A program made the translations under genes and the position numbers. A DNA stretch of 64,000 bases, from the NCBI GenBank assembly GCA_034440575.1, contig JAOTOL010001640.1:2271501-2335500 (forward strand), given 5' to 3'. Positions 24,655-35,146 of the stretch are shown in pieces. Under the pieces are notes generated by a model. That model was not told where the DNA came from. It did not search any database and saw only the letters and a list, made by a program, of their open reading frames with translations. The DNA comes from Imbricaverruca yamaguchii (Eukaryota > Arthropoda > Thecostraca > Neoverrucidae). Position 1 is the stretch's first letter. Every line of letters starts with the position of its first letter.

Positions 24655-24850
24655 ATTATATCTTTATTCACAACTGCATTCACATTTGCTAATATGCTTG
24701 CCGAACAGAAATGCATATGATATATGCACACCTACCTCTTAGTCGGATAAATGTACGATGTGTGGTAGATGCTGAGGCGATGTGGTGAGTCGTGCACTGT
24801 TACACCTGGTCGTGAATGGTTGCGAGCTTGCAGCGTGCTCAGCACGAAGG
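24655..24850. other. Intergenic DNA, no gene recognised
   Basis: Nothing recognised between the motif cluster and the retroposon at 24863. Confidence 0.3.
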
Positions 24851-24862
24851 ATGGCGCTTGTG

Positions 24863-24924
24863 GCGGTGGTGGATTTGAGCTTTAGGGCGTGTCGACTGCA
24901 TCAGTCATTTTGCGCCCATGGATT
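24863..24924 (-). mobile_element. 62-bp tail-only retroposon
   Basis: Diverged tail (ggatttgagctttagggc, gtgtcgactgcatcagtc, tgcgcccat). Flanked by GCGCTTGTG at 24854-24862 and 24925-24933, an exact 9-bp repeat extendable with mismatch (atggcgcttgtg versus gattgcgcttgtg). Confidence 0.65.
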
Positions 24925-24934
24925 GCGCTTGTGC

Positions 24935-25860
24935 GCTGCCATGTGTGTGTGGCACTCCCGCGTGCCTGCTGGTGAGAAGGTTGTCACGACCGTGCACCGA
25001 CTGTACAAATACGTACAAATATGCAACGGTGCAGGTACAATTAGGGCCTACAAATAAGCACCGATCGGAGGGGAGGCTGCAATCCCGAAGGCGGAACTGG
25101 AGACGCCAGTTCCGCAACAATATCAGATTACGGCACGGAAAGCCCGCCCTGCATCGATGCGGATCCGGCCCGGCACAGGCAACGGAATTGCCAGCAGCTG
25201 ACGAGCCATCTCAGCGCAGGCGCGGCAGGCCGCGGTCGTGTAGCACACGTTATGGCGCGTCCTCGGCCAGCACCACATATGGTAGCTTAGGGAATGAAGT
25301 GAAGGGAATGAAGGGAATGCTGTATAGGGAATGAAGTGATATGCTGAGGTGACCGACCTGATGCATATGACGCTGGGAATCTGCCGCCTTATGGCGTCAG
25401 CTCAGAAGATATTCCACTGGCTATTGCTGCTTCTCTCTGCCGCTGCTGTTCTCTTTGCTGTTGTACGCCGTTGACGTTTACCCTACTGTCTACTGCTACT
25501 GCTCTGTTATGTTCCCTTCTGGTGGCTCACCAATGGCGGGTACATACTGCTGTTATGCAGCCAACAGTTTGTTGAAGAGCGAGACAGTTTCAACGAGTGT
25601 TGGGTGATATTTATATATGGTAGCTGAGTTGATACATGCATTAGTTGATACATGGCAAGGATTATTTATCAAACAAGGTTATACTTTCAAATTGAAGAAC
25701 TGCATGCAATTTTACAATTTTAACACACTTGTTTGTCTGGTAGGCTTTCACTGCTCACTGTTATTCAGTTCCTGCTGCAGTGTTGTTCGTACCTGACACC
25801 GGCACAAAGTCACGAGTTGCAAGCAACTCAACCAAAACGGTGGAGCGGCGTGCAGTAGGC
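24935..25860. other. Intergenic DNA, no gene recognised
   Basis: Contains a short GGAATGAAGTG-type repetition at 25288-25340 and otherwise only short overlapping frames. Confidence 0.4.
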
Positions 25861-25867
25861 TGCCTGG

Positions 25868-26835
25868 CCGCGGCACCAGCCGGTGGTGGCCGGTTATGGA
25901 CGGCTACTGGCCTGGGCACCAGCCGGTGGTGGCCGGTTATGCACGGTGTCCTGCTGGCCTGGGCACCAGCCGGTGGTGGCCAGCTATAGACAGCTGCTGG
26001 CCGGGCACCAGCCGATGGTGGCCGGTTATGCACGGTGTCCTGCTGGCCTGAGCACCAGCCGGTGGTGGTCGGTTATGCACGGTGTCCTGTTGGCCTGGGC
26101 ACCACCCGGTGGTGGCCGGTTATGCACGGTGTCCTGCTGGCCTGGGCACCAGCCGGTGGTGGCCGGTTATGGACGGCTGCTGGCCGGGGAGCCAGCCGAT
26201 AGCGGCCGGTTATGCACGGTGTCCTGCTGGCCTGGGCACCAGCCGGTGGTGGCCGGTTATGCACGGTGTCCTGCTGGCCTGGGCCAGGTTGGCCGGTTAT
26301 GGACGGCTACTGGCCGGGGAACCAGCCGATGGTGGCCTGTTATGGACGGCTGCTGGCCTGGGCACCAGCCGGTGGTGGTCGGTTATGGACGGCTACTGGC
26401 CGAGACACCAGCCGGTGGTGGCCGGTTATGGACGGCTACTGGCCGGGGAGCCAGCCGATGGTGGCCGGTTATGGACGGTGTCCTGCTGGCCTGGGCACCA
26501 GCCGGTGGTGGCCGGTTATGCACGGTGTCCTGCTGGCCTGGGCACCATCCGGTGGTGGCCGGTTATGCACGGTGTCTTGCTGGCCTGGGCACCAGCCGGT
26601 GGTGGCCGGTTATGCACGGTGTCCTGCTGGCCTGGGCACCATCCGGTGGTGGCCGGTTATGCACGGTGTCTTGCTGGCATGGGCACCATCCGGTGGTGGC
26701 CGGTTATGCACGGTGTCTTGCTGGCATGGGCACCAGCCGGTGGTGGCCGGTTATGGACGGCTACTGGCCGGGGAATCAGCCGGTGGTGGCCTGTTATGGA
26801 TGGCTGCTGGCTGGGGCACCAGCCGATGGCGGCGT
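25868..26835 (+). repeat. 47-bp minisatellite, about 20 units
   Basis: Unit carries CACCAGCCGGTGGTGGCCGG, then TTATGCACGGTGTCCTGCTG, then gcctggg. Shorter units replace the middle with ttatggacggctactgg. With a 47-bp period all three plus frames remain open and cycle through the same peptides, so the 275-557 codon frames here are repeat artefacts. Confidence 0.95.
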
Positions 26836-26957
26836 GTTATGTACGGCGGCGTGCAGTGGCACGCTCGGCAGAGTGTTGCCACACCTGCAGCATGCCAGGA
26901 CGACCCTGAAGAGCCGCTGAGCAGCCACGGCCGCTGTACCGACACGGCTCGGCGTCG

Positions 26958-27592
26958 ACGTGTGGTGTTGACGTGTGGTGTTGACGTGTGGTGTCGACGT
27001 GTGGTGTCGACGTGTGGTGTCGACGTGTGGTGTCGACGTGTGGTGTCGACGTGTGGTGTCGACGTGTGGTGTCGACATGTGGTGTCGACGTGTGGTGTCG
27101 ACGTGTGGTGTCGACATATGGTGTCGACATATGGTGTCGACGTGTGGCGTCGACGTGTGGTGTCGACAGTGGCGTCGACGTGTGGTGTAATGTGGTGTCG
27201 ACGTGTGGTGTCGACGTGTGGTGTCGACGTGTGGTGTCGACGTGTGGCGTCGACGTGTGGTGTCGACGTGTGGTGTCGACGTGTGGTGTCGACGTGTGGT
27301 GTCGACGTGTGGCGTCGACGTGTGGTGTCGACGTGTGGCGTCGACGTGTGGTGTCGACGTGTGGTGTCGACGTGTGGTGTCGACGTGTGGTGTCGACGTG
27401 TGGTGTCGACGTGTGGTGTCGACGTGTGGTGTCGACGTGTGGTGTCGACGTGTGGTGTCGACGTGTGGTGTCGACGTGTGGTGTCGACGTGTGGCGTCGA
27501 TGTGTGGTGTCGACGTGTGGTGTCGACGTGTGGTGTCGACGTGTGGTGTCGACGTGTGGTGTCGACGTGTGGTGTCGACGTGTGGTGTCCGA
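26958..27592 (+). repeat. 13-bp minisatellite (GTGTGGTGTCGAC), about 48 units
   Basis: Tandem GTGTGGTGTCGAC with sparse variants (gtgtggcgtcgac, acatatggtgtcg). It begins and ends near a cacggctcgg motif (about 26943 and 27595). The non-triplet period keeps all frames open in both directions, producing frames of 220-263 codons that are not genes. Confidence 0.97.
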
Positions 27593-27599
27593 CACGGCT

Positions 27600-28265
27600 C
27601 GGTATCGCCGTGTGGCGTGCGATAGCACTCCAGTACCTGAACAGAGTTGAACCGCTAAGTAGAGCTTTTCCAGATCTTCTTGACGAAGCTAAGCCTGGCG
27701 GAATGGAATTTGCATTATCGTGCCAAAATACTCTTAGTGTTATTAAAAATTGTCTCCATTTTCCGCTTTCTATTTTCTTTTTTCCTTTAATCGTCTTTGG
27801 TTTTCTCCAGCAAGTCTTTGGAAAAAAACTCGCAGATTTTATGTTTGTCGGTGAGCCTGTTGGTGGTCTTGTTTTTAAAAGGTAGAGACGAGCTGGAAAC
27901 TGTTTTTCCGTGAATACATTAAGCTTTAGTAATTAAAAGATTCACACGAGAGTTTACAGTCAGCTTCATCAGGCTTAATATTGCATCAATTGCTTTTGAT
28001 GTGTCTAATATTGGACTGCTTATACATCACTGGCAATCGGAGCAACATTGGCTTCTTATTTTGAAATTAATACATGTTGAAAAGCAACTTGAAAGTGATA
28101 CATCGGCCCGTGCGCCACTTAGTTAGCCAGACGTTTTTTGATGGGGGGGTGGTAAAATGAACGCCTCGCCATTTCACGACGCTCTCCACTGCTGACGTCA
28201 TATCAGCGTTCCCAATCTTTCCCGCCAAACGGTGGAGGGTGACGATCAGCGCGGGAGCTGCGGCC
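27600..28265. other. Intergenic DNA, no gene recognised
   Basis: An open plus frame continues about 95 codons past the 13-bp array to 27885, with a hydrophobic stretch. No family recognised and it is probably chance. Confidence 0.35.
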
Positions 28266-28277
28266 ACAGCCTGCAGC

Positions 28278-28466
28278 TGCGGGGCATCACAGCTGGGTGG
28301 ATTATGGCATCACAGCTGGGTGGATTATAGCATCACAGCTGGGCGGATTATGGCTCACAGCTGGTGTTTGGCATCACAGCTGGGTGGATTATGGCATCAC
28401 AGCTGGGTGGATTATGGCATCACAGCTGGGTGGATTATGGCATCACAGCTGGGTGGATTATATAAT
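28278..28466 (+). repeat. 23-bp minisatellite, 8 units
   Basis: Unit GCATCACAGCTGGGTGGATT plus atg, near perfect apart from one shortened unit (ggctcacagctggtgtttg). Confidence 0.95.
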
Positions 28467-28557
28467 AATCTGCCAAATTGACCGTCTCGTTGTTATGCTC
28501 GATTGGCATGTTCCCACACCGGACGCCCGGAGTGGCCAAACCAGCTGGCCACGTCAC

Positions 28558-28775
28558 CACAGATCGTCTATCAGGTCATCGCCATCACAGATCGCCTATC
28601 AGGTCAGCATCACCACAGATCGCCTATCAGGTCATCATCATCACAGATCGTCTATCAGGTCATCGTCGCCACAGATCGCCTATCAGGTCATCGTCATCAC
28701 AGATCGCCCATCAGGTCATCATCATCACAGATCGCCTATCAGGTCAGCATCACCACAGATCGCCTATCAGCAAGG
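28558..28775 (+). repeat. 28-bp minisatellite, 8 units
   Basis: Unit CAGATCGCCTATCAGGTCAT then catcatca, with a second subtype ending gtcagcatcacca. It starts only 90 bp after the unrelated 23-bp array. Confidence 0.95.
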
Positions 28776-28959
28776 TCGTAAATGATGAGCAAGATCGTAC
28801 ATGCACATACGTATATACCTTCTCATGCTTACAAGCGTAAAGTAGGCTCGTTCAGGCTCCCCCATCGTTAGTAGTGACCTTATTCTGATATAAGCGTTCT
28901 GAATTACCCACGCTGCAGCATACCCGTTCACGGTCGTTCATCACGTGGAATTATGCACC

Positions 28960-29015
28960 GTGTGTGATTAGGATTTTAGGGCACATCGATCATAGTAGAT
29001 CATTTAGCGCCCAAT
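28960..29015 (-). mobile_element. 56-bp tail-only retroposon with 12-bp TSD
   Basis: The insert (gtgtgattaggattttaggg, cacatcgatcatagtagatc, atttagcgcccaat) is a diverged SINE tail between exact GAATTATGCACC repeats at 28948-28959 and 29016-29027. Confidence 0.75.
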
Positions 29016-29029
29016 GAATTATGCACCAA

Positions 29030-29305
29030 TGCATGAATACACGCTTTGCAGCATTTCATGCTTCATGTCACATCTTTTAATCTGTATAATCGTCAGACAG
29101 GATAGCATCAGCTGATGCAATTTACGGAAGAAAAAGAACACCAGCGACTAGGTTTTTCTGCGACGACAGAGTTCGTGATTGATAGCCCGTTATCGTTTGC
29201 AGAATCTAGTCCAGCACGGTGGGACCCTTGTGCAAGGATGTGGAACGCCACGATCACACTGGGGGGGGGGGGGAGACGTCGCCGATCGCTCTGCAGCGGA
29301 CGGGA
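29030..29305. other. Intergenic DNA, no gene recognised
   Basis: Contains a G homopolymer at about 29262-29273. Nothing else supported. Confidence 0.35.
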
Positions 29306-29308
29306 GGG

Positions 29309-29342
29309 GGGCTGCACCAAACCATCTGATTTGGTGCAGCCC
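29309..29342. other. Perfect 13-bp inverted repeat, 8-nt loop
   Basis: GGGCTGCACCAAA (29309-29321) and its exact reverse complement (29330-29342). Could form a hairpin in RNA or DNA. No associated gene identified. Confidence 0.9.
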
Positions 29343-29344
29343 TC

Positions 29345-30190
29345 ATGAGCAACCAGAGGGGGTGTGGGTGGGGGATCCTTGGCATACGGCGACCACTCCG
29401 GGCAAACACTTAATTGCAAAACTTACGGATCGCGTACCGTCGCAACGGGATCGCCGACGGTACAGCACGGTGCTGTGCATCCCCGTCTTTGCGGCCGCTG
29501 CATCCCCGCGGACTGTTCAACTCCACGCTCACCACCGGCACGCTGAACCTGTCCGGATTTTGCGAATTTCTCCGGGGCGTACGTGTGCGGACGGGCACGT
29601 ACCCGGGCCGGCCGCCGGTCGGGCTGCAACTCCGTGCATGCCAAACGGCTGTGACGAGGTCGTCTGGGGAGGTCGTCCACGTGTTTACTACCCTTTGTCG
29701 GCCTTTGAGCCGGTCATGGTCCCCTGGGGTCGGTGGACAAATAGCTCGTACGTAAGCAAGCCGTTCCAACCACAAGCATCTTAATGTAGTGTGAGGATTT
29801 GTTACCAACATGATTATAGTTGGTATTATACCAATATAATTGGTAGGCTGCATGTAGCCCATGCACCCTACTGATGACATGAAGTACTCAGGTGACTTGA
29901 ATGACATGAATGTCTTGCATGGCGCGAATGACGCAAATGACTTGAATGACATAAAATACTTAAGAACTAAACTTGTTGGATAACTGCAAGAATAAGCACT
30001 AAATCCTAATTCTTCATAATAAATCTGTACCGAGACTTCAACTTACATACGTCAAAGGTGACCTATCTCTCCTCACCTGACCATACCCGGAACATTTTGT
30101 GGGAACTATCGCTTTTCTGTTTCGTGGGAACTTTCGCTTATTGCAGTTATTGATAGCTTGGGGATTCCCACAACAACAACAAAAACTTGA
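29345..30190. other. Mixed intergenic DNA with a GC-rich part, no gene assigned
   Basis: 29400-29760 is GC-rich and open in several frames. One plus frame contains TGTLNLSG followed by EFLRG, reminiscent of the first leucine-rich repeat of LRCH-type proteins, but two residues short and without further repeats. I do not annotate it as a gene. 29860-29955 has loose repetition of gacttgaatgacat. Confidence 0.3.
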
Positions 30191-30199
30191 GGTCTGGAG

Positions 30200-30368
30200 A
30201 AAACCGGACCATTGGAGGTAAACTGAACGGTTGGAAGAAAACTGAACAGTTGGAGGTAGACTACATAATTAGATTAGAAGTGGACAGCCCAATTGGAGGT
30301 AGATGGAGGTAGACTACATAAGTGGAGGTAAACTGGATAGTTGCAAGTAGACTGGACCGTTGGAGTTG
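30200..30368 (+). repeat. Degenerate tandem repeat, about 22-28 bp period
   Basis: Repeated ttggaggtagactacata and ttggaggtaaactgga variants with irregular spacing. Confidence 0.6.
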
Positions 30369-30660
30369 GGGAATCAGCACTAAAAGATCACCAACCCCGC
30401 CAAAATTACACGCGCGTACACCGCCACGGTCGCACCACTAAGGAACAGCTTGAGGTCATGCGAGGAGGGCCTTAGCAATGATGCGATATGTGTCAACATT
30501 CGGCGTACCTGACCCCAAATTAAGCAAAAAGATGCTCCACTGACCGCGTCCCCGAATAGTGAAAGTACAATTGATTCTGCAGTGCAGAATGTGCGGTGTG
30601 CGGGGCACAAACACGGAATGCATTCAAATTCCCGGCGGGGAGCATGCTTCGATCAACGCC

Positions 30661-30825
30661 GGTTGGTTGGTTATTGGTTTTATGACACATCGACCGTTGA
30701 GTCATGTAGCGTCGCCAATCTCTCGCGCCGATTAGCCGCGGGTGGAGAATAGCGACAGGTGAGACTCGAACCCACAACCTTTCGATTGTGAGACGGGCAA
30801 CTTACCCCTAGACCACTCCTCCGCC
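30661..30825 (-). mobile_element. tRNA-Val-derived SINE, copy 1
   Basis: On the minus strand the head has box A-like TAGGGGTAAGTTGC, an anticodon region CTCACAATCGAAAGG resembling tRNA-Val (loop CTCACAA, anticodon position CAC) and box B GGTTCGAGTCTC. It continues into a body with GGCGACGCTACATGACT and a 3' tail AAAACCAATAACCAACCAAC. Imperfect flanking repeats ATCAACGCCGG and ATCAACGCTGG fit a target-site duplication. Confidence 0.85.
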
Positions 30826-30879
30826 ATAATCAACGCTGGTCACAGACGAGCAGGGATGCGGAGCCGATACAACTTTGGA

Positions 30880-31020
30880 CGGCTCCGGCTCCGGCTCCGA
30901 CTCCGACTCCGACTCCGACTCCGGCTCCGAGCAAAATGTCTCGGCGGCTCAGACTCCGGCTCCGGCTCCGGCTACGGGAAAAATGTACCGGCTCCGGCGG
31001 CTCCGGCTCCGTACATCCCA
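30880..31020 (+). repeat. GGCTCC-rich dispersed element, copy 2
   Basis: (GGCTCC)n and (GACTCC)n runs interrupted by GAGCAAAATGTCTCGGCGGC and gggaaaaatgtacc, the same arrangement as 32075-32165 and, inverted, 404-545. Confidence 0.75.
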
Positions 31021-31134
31021 AACGTGATCGATCCATTAATTAAGAGCTAGGGGGATGTAAAAAAAGCTAGCCGCGACCACTCAGGGGCGCAAACTTTAGA
31101 CAATTATAAGCAACTTTCCCATACAAACCCCGCA

Positions 31135-31978
31135 TCTGACTGAATGGCAAATTAAATATAATTTTTATAAGTGCAAAATCATGCATGTAGGTAAGCAGCA
31201 TGTGAAGGCTCCATACTTGATGGGTGGCCAAGTGCTATCAGTGCCTCACCAGGAGAAGGATTTAGGTGTTATTCTAAACACAAAACTGGGGGCATCAGAA
31301 CAGACCAAGGAAGCCAGGAAGAAGGCACTGAGAATGCTCTGGGCAATAAATAGGAATGTTTCATACAGAGGTGAGGAAGTGATCAGGGAGCTTTACTGTG
31401 CATATGTCAGGCCACATTTGGAATACTGCATCGAAGCTTGGTCTTCTAGCTATGAAAAAGATTGTTGGCTTTTAGAGAGAGTACAAAAGAGGGCTACAAA
31501 AATGGTTAATGGCATAAGCAACCTGGCATATGAGGAAAGATTGAAGAAATTGAATATGTTTTCACTTAGATATAGAAGGCTGAGAGGAGATCTCATCGAG
31601 GTCTTTAAATTTGTCCATGGTCTGGAGAGGGGATATCTTGGGGAAATGTTTGAATTGAACAGAAATGATATAATTAGAGGTCATAAATTCAAAATTAAAG
31701 TTAACCACAGCAGAACAAGGTTAAGGCAAACTTTCTTCACGAACAGGGTAGTAGAACACTAGAACCAGCTGCCAGAAAACATTGTCAGTAGCAGCACATT
31801 GAACATCTTTAAAAACAGCAGACAATAATTATAAGAATAGAGGGCTTGCTTTTCAGTATTACAGGGAGGGCTGATTGACAGATTTGGTGGGCAACTGGTT
31901 CAGTGTACAGAGTGCAACCATGAAGGGCCCTTGTGGCTCATAGTTACACTAATCTTTCATGTCTTTATGTCTTTATCT
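31135..31978 (+). mobile_element. 5'-truncated CR1-type LINE with reverse-transcriptase C-terminus
   Basis: From about 31145 an open frame (TGG CAA ATT AAA...) encodes the C-terminal part of a CR1-clade reverse transcriptase. Signatures in order are KCKIMHVG, EKDLGVIL, YVRPHLEYCIEAW, LLERVQKRATKM, LRYRRLRGDLIEVFK and FFTNRVVEH. The frame stops at 31760-31762 (TAG) where the 19 kb copy has TGG, so it is a nonsense mutation rather than the natural end. The 3' untranslated region ends in TATGTCTT repeats, a CR1-like feature. The endonuclease and catalytic RT core are absent. It is inserted in a dispersed repeat (31040-31134) seen uninterrupted in inverse orientation near 930-1015. Non-functional fragment. 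Confidence 0.93.
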
Positions 31979-31984
31979 ATCTTT

Positions 31985-32165
31985 ATACTAAGGATAATGT
32001 GTTCCTTTCACGTTTGCTAATTTTGTTTAAATTACACCTCTTTCGGAGTCGGACCCGCCCTGCCTTTGACCGCTCCGGCTCCGACTCCGGCTCCGAGTAA
32101 AATGTCCGGGCGGCTCCGGCTCCGGCTCCGGAAAAAATGTTCCGGCTCCGGCAGCTCTGGCTCCA
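31985..32165 (+). repeat. GGCTCC-rich dispersed element, copy 3
   Basis: Starts with the AT-rich flank (ataatgtgttcctttcacgt, ttaaattacacctctttcgg) and continues into GGCTCC runs separated by gagtaaaatgtcc and ggaaaaaatgttcc. It is the reverse complement of 404-545. Confidence 0.75.
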
Positions 32166-32169
32166 CATT

Positions 32170-34090
32170 CCTGCAGACGAGTGTTGCGAAAATCAAACAG
32201 CATCCTCATGTGCACAATAGTGGACCACACAAAGCCGCCGCGGCTTCATTTCATTCGTCCCTTCGGACGATGTCCGGCACACATGGACGCAGGACTTGTT
32301 CAGAGCAGGGGAGTTGGAGGGCAGACACCATTTGGAAGCCTGTTCTGAAAAAAAAAAAGGTAACTTACCGTCCTTTTCCATTTAAACCATGTTAACCATG
32401 GCTGTAATGTGACTGATCTGGCCATGTAACCATCAGAATGTGACTGCCTGTTGTAATTGTAACTGATCAAATCACTTGACGTCACCCCTGCAATAGTTCG
32501 CACCTCCTCCGTCTTTTATTGTCTGCTATTGGCATAAGACGGAGATAAAATATATTTTTACCTGGCACCATTGGCGTAACGAACGGCTCTAACCGTGCAT
32601 ACTGGACACTGCTAGCGTCTGGCACTGCACACACTAGCAGTGTCAGAGGCGAGAGTAGTAATTCTTACAATAATATTTTGTTGTTCTTATGTTGTTCATT
32701 AAGGGACTTTCAGAACTGTCAGGCATGGTGGCTGGAGATGGGCATTTTCATGCCAGATTGAAAATTGTAAATCCATCAATTTATTTTCTAGAGTCCACGT
32801 GTTCTTTAAATGACGAATATCACTCTACATGACCTTTCAATTCCCGGAAAAATGTGGATGCGCCATGAACACTAGAAGGTAGTGGATGTCCTATGCACCT
32901 GTTGCAGTTGGTAATGCACATGCATCCTCTAAGTTATGTACATGTGCCTATCATTATGACAACCCCAGTCCATGGTTGCTCCCACTCTATCCGTATCACA
33001 CACAAAAATTATGTGGCAGAGCAACCAAAAATGATGATACAAAATGGCCAACTTTCTTCCTGATGTACGTGCGATGTCCAGCGCACCCTGCCACCACGTC
33101 TTCCACTTCTCCATGCACGATGTCGACTTTCGACCGACTCGGCAACGCTCATCGCAACATCAGCGGCAGCCAGTCCGCACTACAGGGAGTGATGTCTGGC
33201 GTGGAGACGTGGTGGGCCACAAAGGTCACGTGTGCCCCTTGTAAAGCCTTGTGAGTCAGCTCTGCAAGCAACGCATGAATAAGAACAAGGGTAGACTTCC
33301 GTTCCGTTTCAGCGGGGAGAAACATCCGGATTGCGAAGAACGCAGAACACGTTGGAGGCCATTTCCTCACGGGGCCAAAGTCACGAGCCTCGTGTTTTAA
33401 GTCTGGTCGGTTGGAAGGGTCATGGGAGGTGCGCGGTGTTTCTTGCGCTCCGCCGCACAGTGTTTACACCACGCTCCGCCGCACATAGTTTACACCAATG
33501 TGTGTTTGTACGCGGCAGGATGGCTAGATACTCAGGAAGGGGAGGGGCGAGGAAGGTTGTCTCAGATACTTGCAGTTGGCAACGATGCTTTTTGTTTGGC
33601 GTCAATATTGTGGGGAGGACAGATCTAAAAACCTTTGTCTGGTGCCCAGACTTGGCTTGCGTCCTAGAAGAAGCACCAAGGGACCTCTCCCACATAGTAT
33701 GTAGGGCATTGGTGGGATCGTATTAGCAGGCGGTGCTTGTGCACCACATAAGGCAGCCACGCACCACCCGGCTTTTATGAATTTAGTAACGGTGACTATA
33801 GGGATGCATTAAAAGCAGCACTTACAAACTACGAGGCCACCTAAAAGTGTCACCTGAATATTCCGGATGATTCTGGAAATCTCCACTGGTGCTATAGGGT
33901 ACCTCTTGTCGCCTCTCTCGCCGGCCGCCGCATTACGGTATACGTCACACAGGGTTTGTGCTTTTGCCTGCGGTATTTAGCAGAGGACTTCACAGGGGAA
34001 CTTCACAAGTTACTCATTTATGACCGACATTACCCGGGAGTATGCCTATCTATACCTTATATCTATAGGTGTAGGCAACCATTTACATTG
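32170..34090. other. Intergenic DNA, no gene recognised
   Basis: A 26-bp direct duplication (gctccgccgcaca.tgtttac) occurs at 33449-33500. Frames up to 131 codons exist on both strands with no recognisable family. Confidence 0.35.
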
Positions 34091-34094
34091 CGAA

Positions 34095-34254
34095 GGTTGG
34101 TTGGTTATTGGTTTTACGACACACCGACCGTTGAGCCATGTAGCGTCGCCAATCTCTCATGTCCATTGGTCGCGGGCGAAGAGCGACAGGTGAGACTCGA
34201 ACCCACAACCTTTCGATTGTGAGACGAGCAACTTACCCCTAGACTACTCGTCCT
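34095..34254 (-). mobile_element. tRNA-Val-derived SINE, copy 2
   Basis: Same head, body and AACCAACCAACC tail as the 30.66 kb copy, with box B GGTTCGAGTCTCACC on the minus strand. No clear target duplication. Confidence 0.85.
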
Positions 34255-34259
34255 CATGA

Positions 34260-35140
34260 CACGGGGTGCGACACTTCCACGACACATGACGCGACACTCC
34301 CGGGACACAGGGTATAGCCAGATCCTCACGTGCAGCGACATGACAGAACGCGCGACGCCGCGGTGGCACATGCTCCTGGGTTACCACTATACGCAGATAG
34401 ACCATCCGACCCCCACACTGCGAAGGGCCGGCATTACTATCACTACAGTCCACAGAGCCCACCCACGCCGAAAAAAGGCGTGCTTTGCCTCATCGAGTAG
34501 CATCCGAATCGTGTAACACCACCGTCGTTCCATTCAGCGTATGCCCTCAGGGCCGCACGCGCGCTGGAACGCCCCAGACAGTGGAGATCACGCCACAGCA
34601 CCGCCCCAGACGGTCAAGGTCGCTAACGGTCGGGTTGGTGGCGCCCCCACCGTCATGGGCGGAGTCAGCTGACGGCGCGGATACAGCCTGCGGTCAGAGC
34701 CGCCCAGCCGAACGGTAAAGAATCCTCGAGAATATATGCCCCGTCCGAAAGATTCCATCCAATTAGCTGTTGGGAAGCGTCCGGGCGACCAAGAATCTAT
34801 CGGATACTCGGTAGATTCTATCTCGGGCGGGCAGAATATTTTTCACGTAATTGGTCGGCGGTTCCCGTCGCTGCGCTTTTGCTGTTTTTGTGAGGCGAAT
34901 GCCAGTGTCGTATGTCATTCGGTCAGCATGGAGACTGCAGGGATATTCTAGAAGAGTCATCGTTGAAAATCTGATTTTCACAGCGTTGTATAGTCACGCA
35001 ATTTATATAGTACGTCTTTGTCGATAATATGACGCACAAACACTCAAACCGACTCATCGGCAGAACATGACTGATTCCTCGAGCGCGGGAATCAAGATTC
35101 CATCACACGTCCGGCAGATTCGATTTTCACCTCAGCGGCG
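34260..35140. other. Intergenic DNA, no gene recognised
   Basis: Moderately GC-rich, overlapping short frames, no repeat or RNA gene noticed. Confidence 0.35.
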
Positions 35141-35146
35141 CCAAAC

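Noticed and set aside
26837..27628. 263-codon minus-strand frame rich in HHTSTPHVDTT
   Set aside because: Reverse translation of the 13-bp GTGTGGTGTCGAC array; a low-complexity artefact.
26212..27885. 557-codon plus-strand open frame across two arrays
   Set aside because: It is produced by minisatellites of 47 and 13 bp. Neither period is a multiple of three, so every frame stays open and repeats the same peptides. No start context, domain or splice evidence.
29510..29590. TGTLNLSG...EFLRG peptide resembling the first leucine-rich repeat of LRCH proteins
   Set aside because: Two residues short of the family pattern, no further leucine-rich repeats and no convincing exon boundaries. Kept only as a note.
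30856..31050. Arg/Leu and Gly/Ser repeat frames in GGCTCC-rich DNA
   Set aside because: Hexanucleotide repeat artefact within a dispersed element.
31181..31762. Calling the CR1 frame an active gene
   Set aside because: It lacks the endonuclease and RT catalytic core and ends at a nonsense codon relative to the 19 kb copy.
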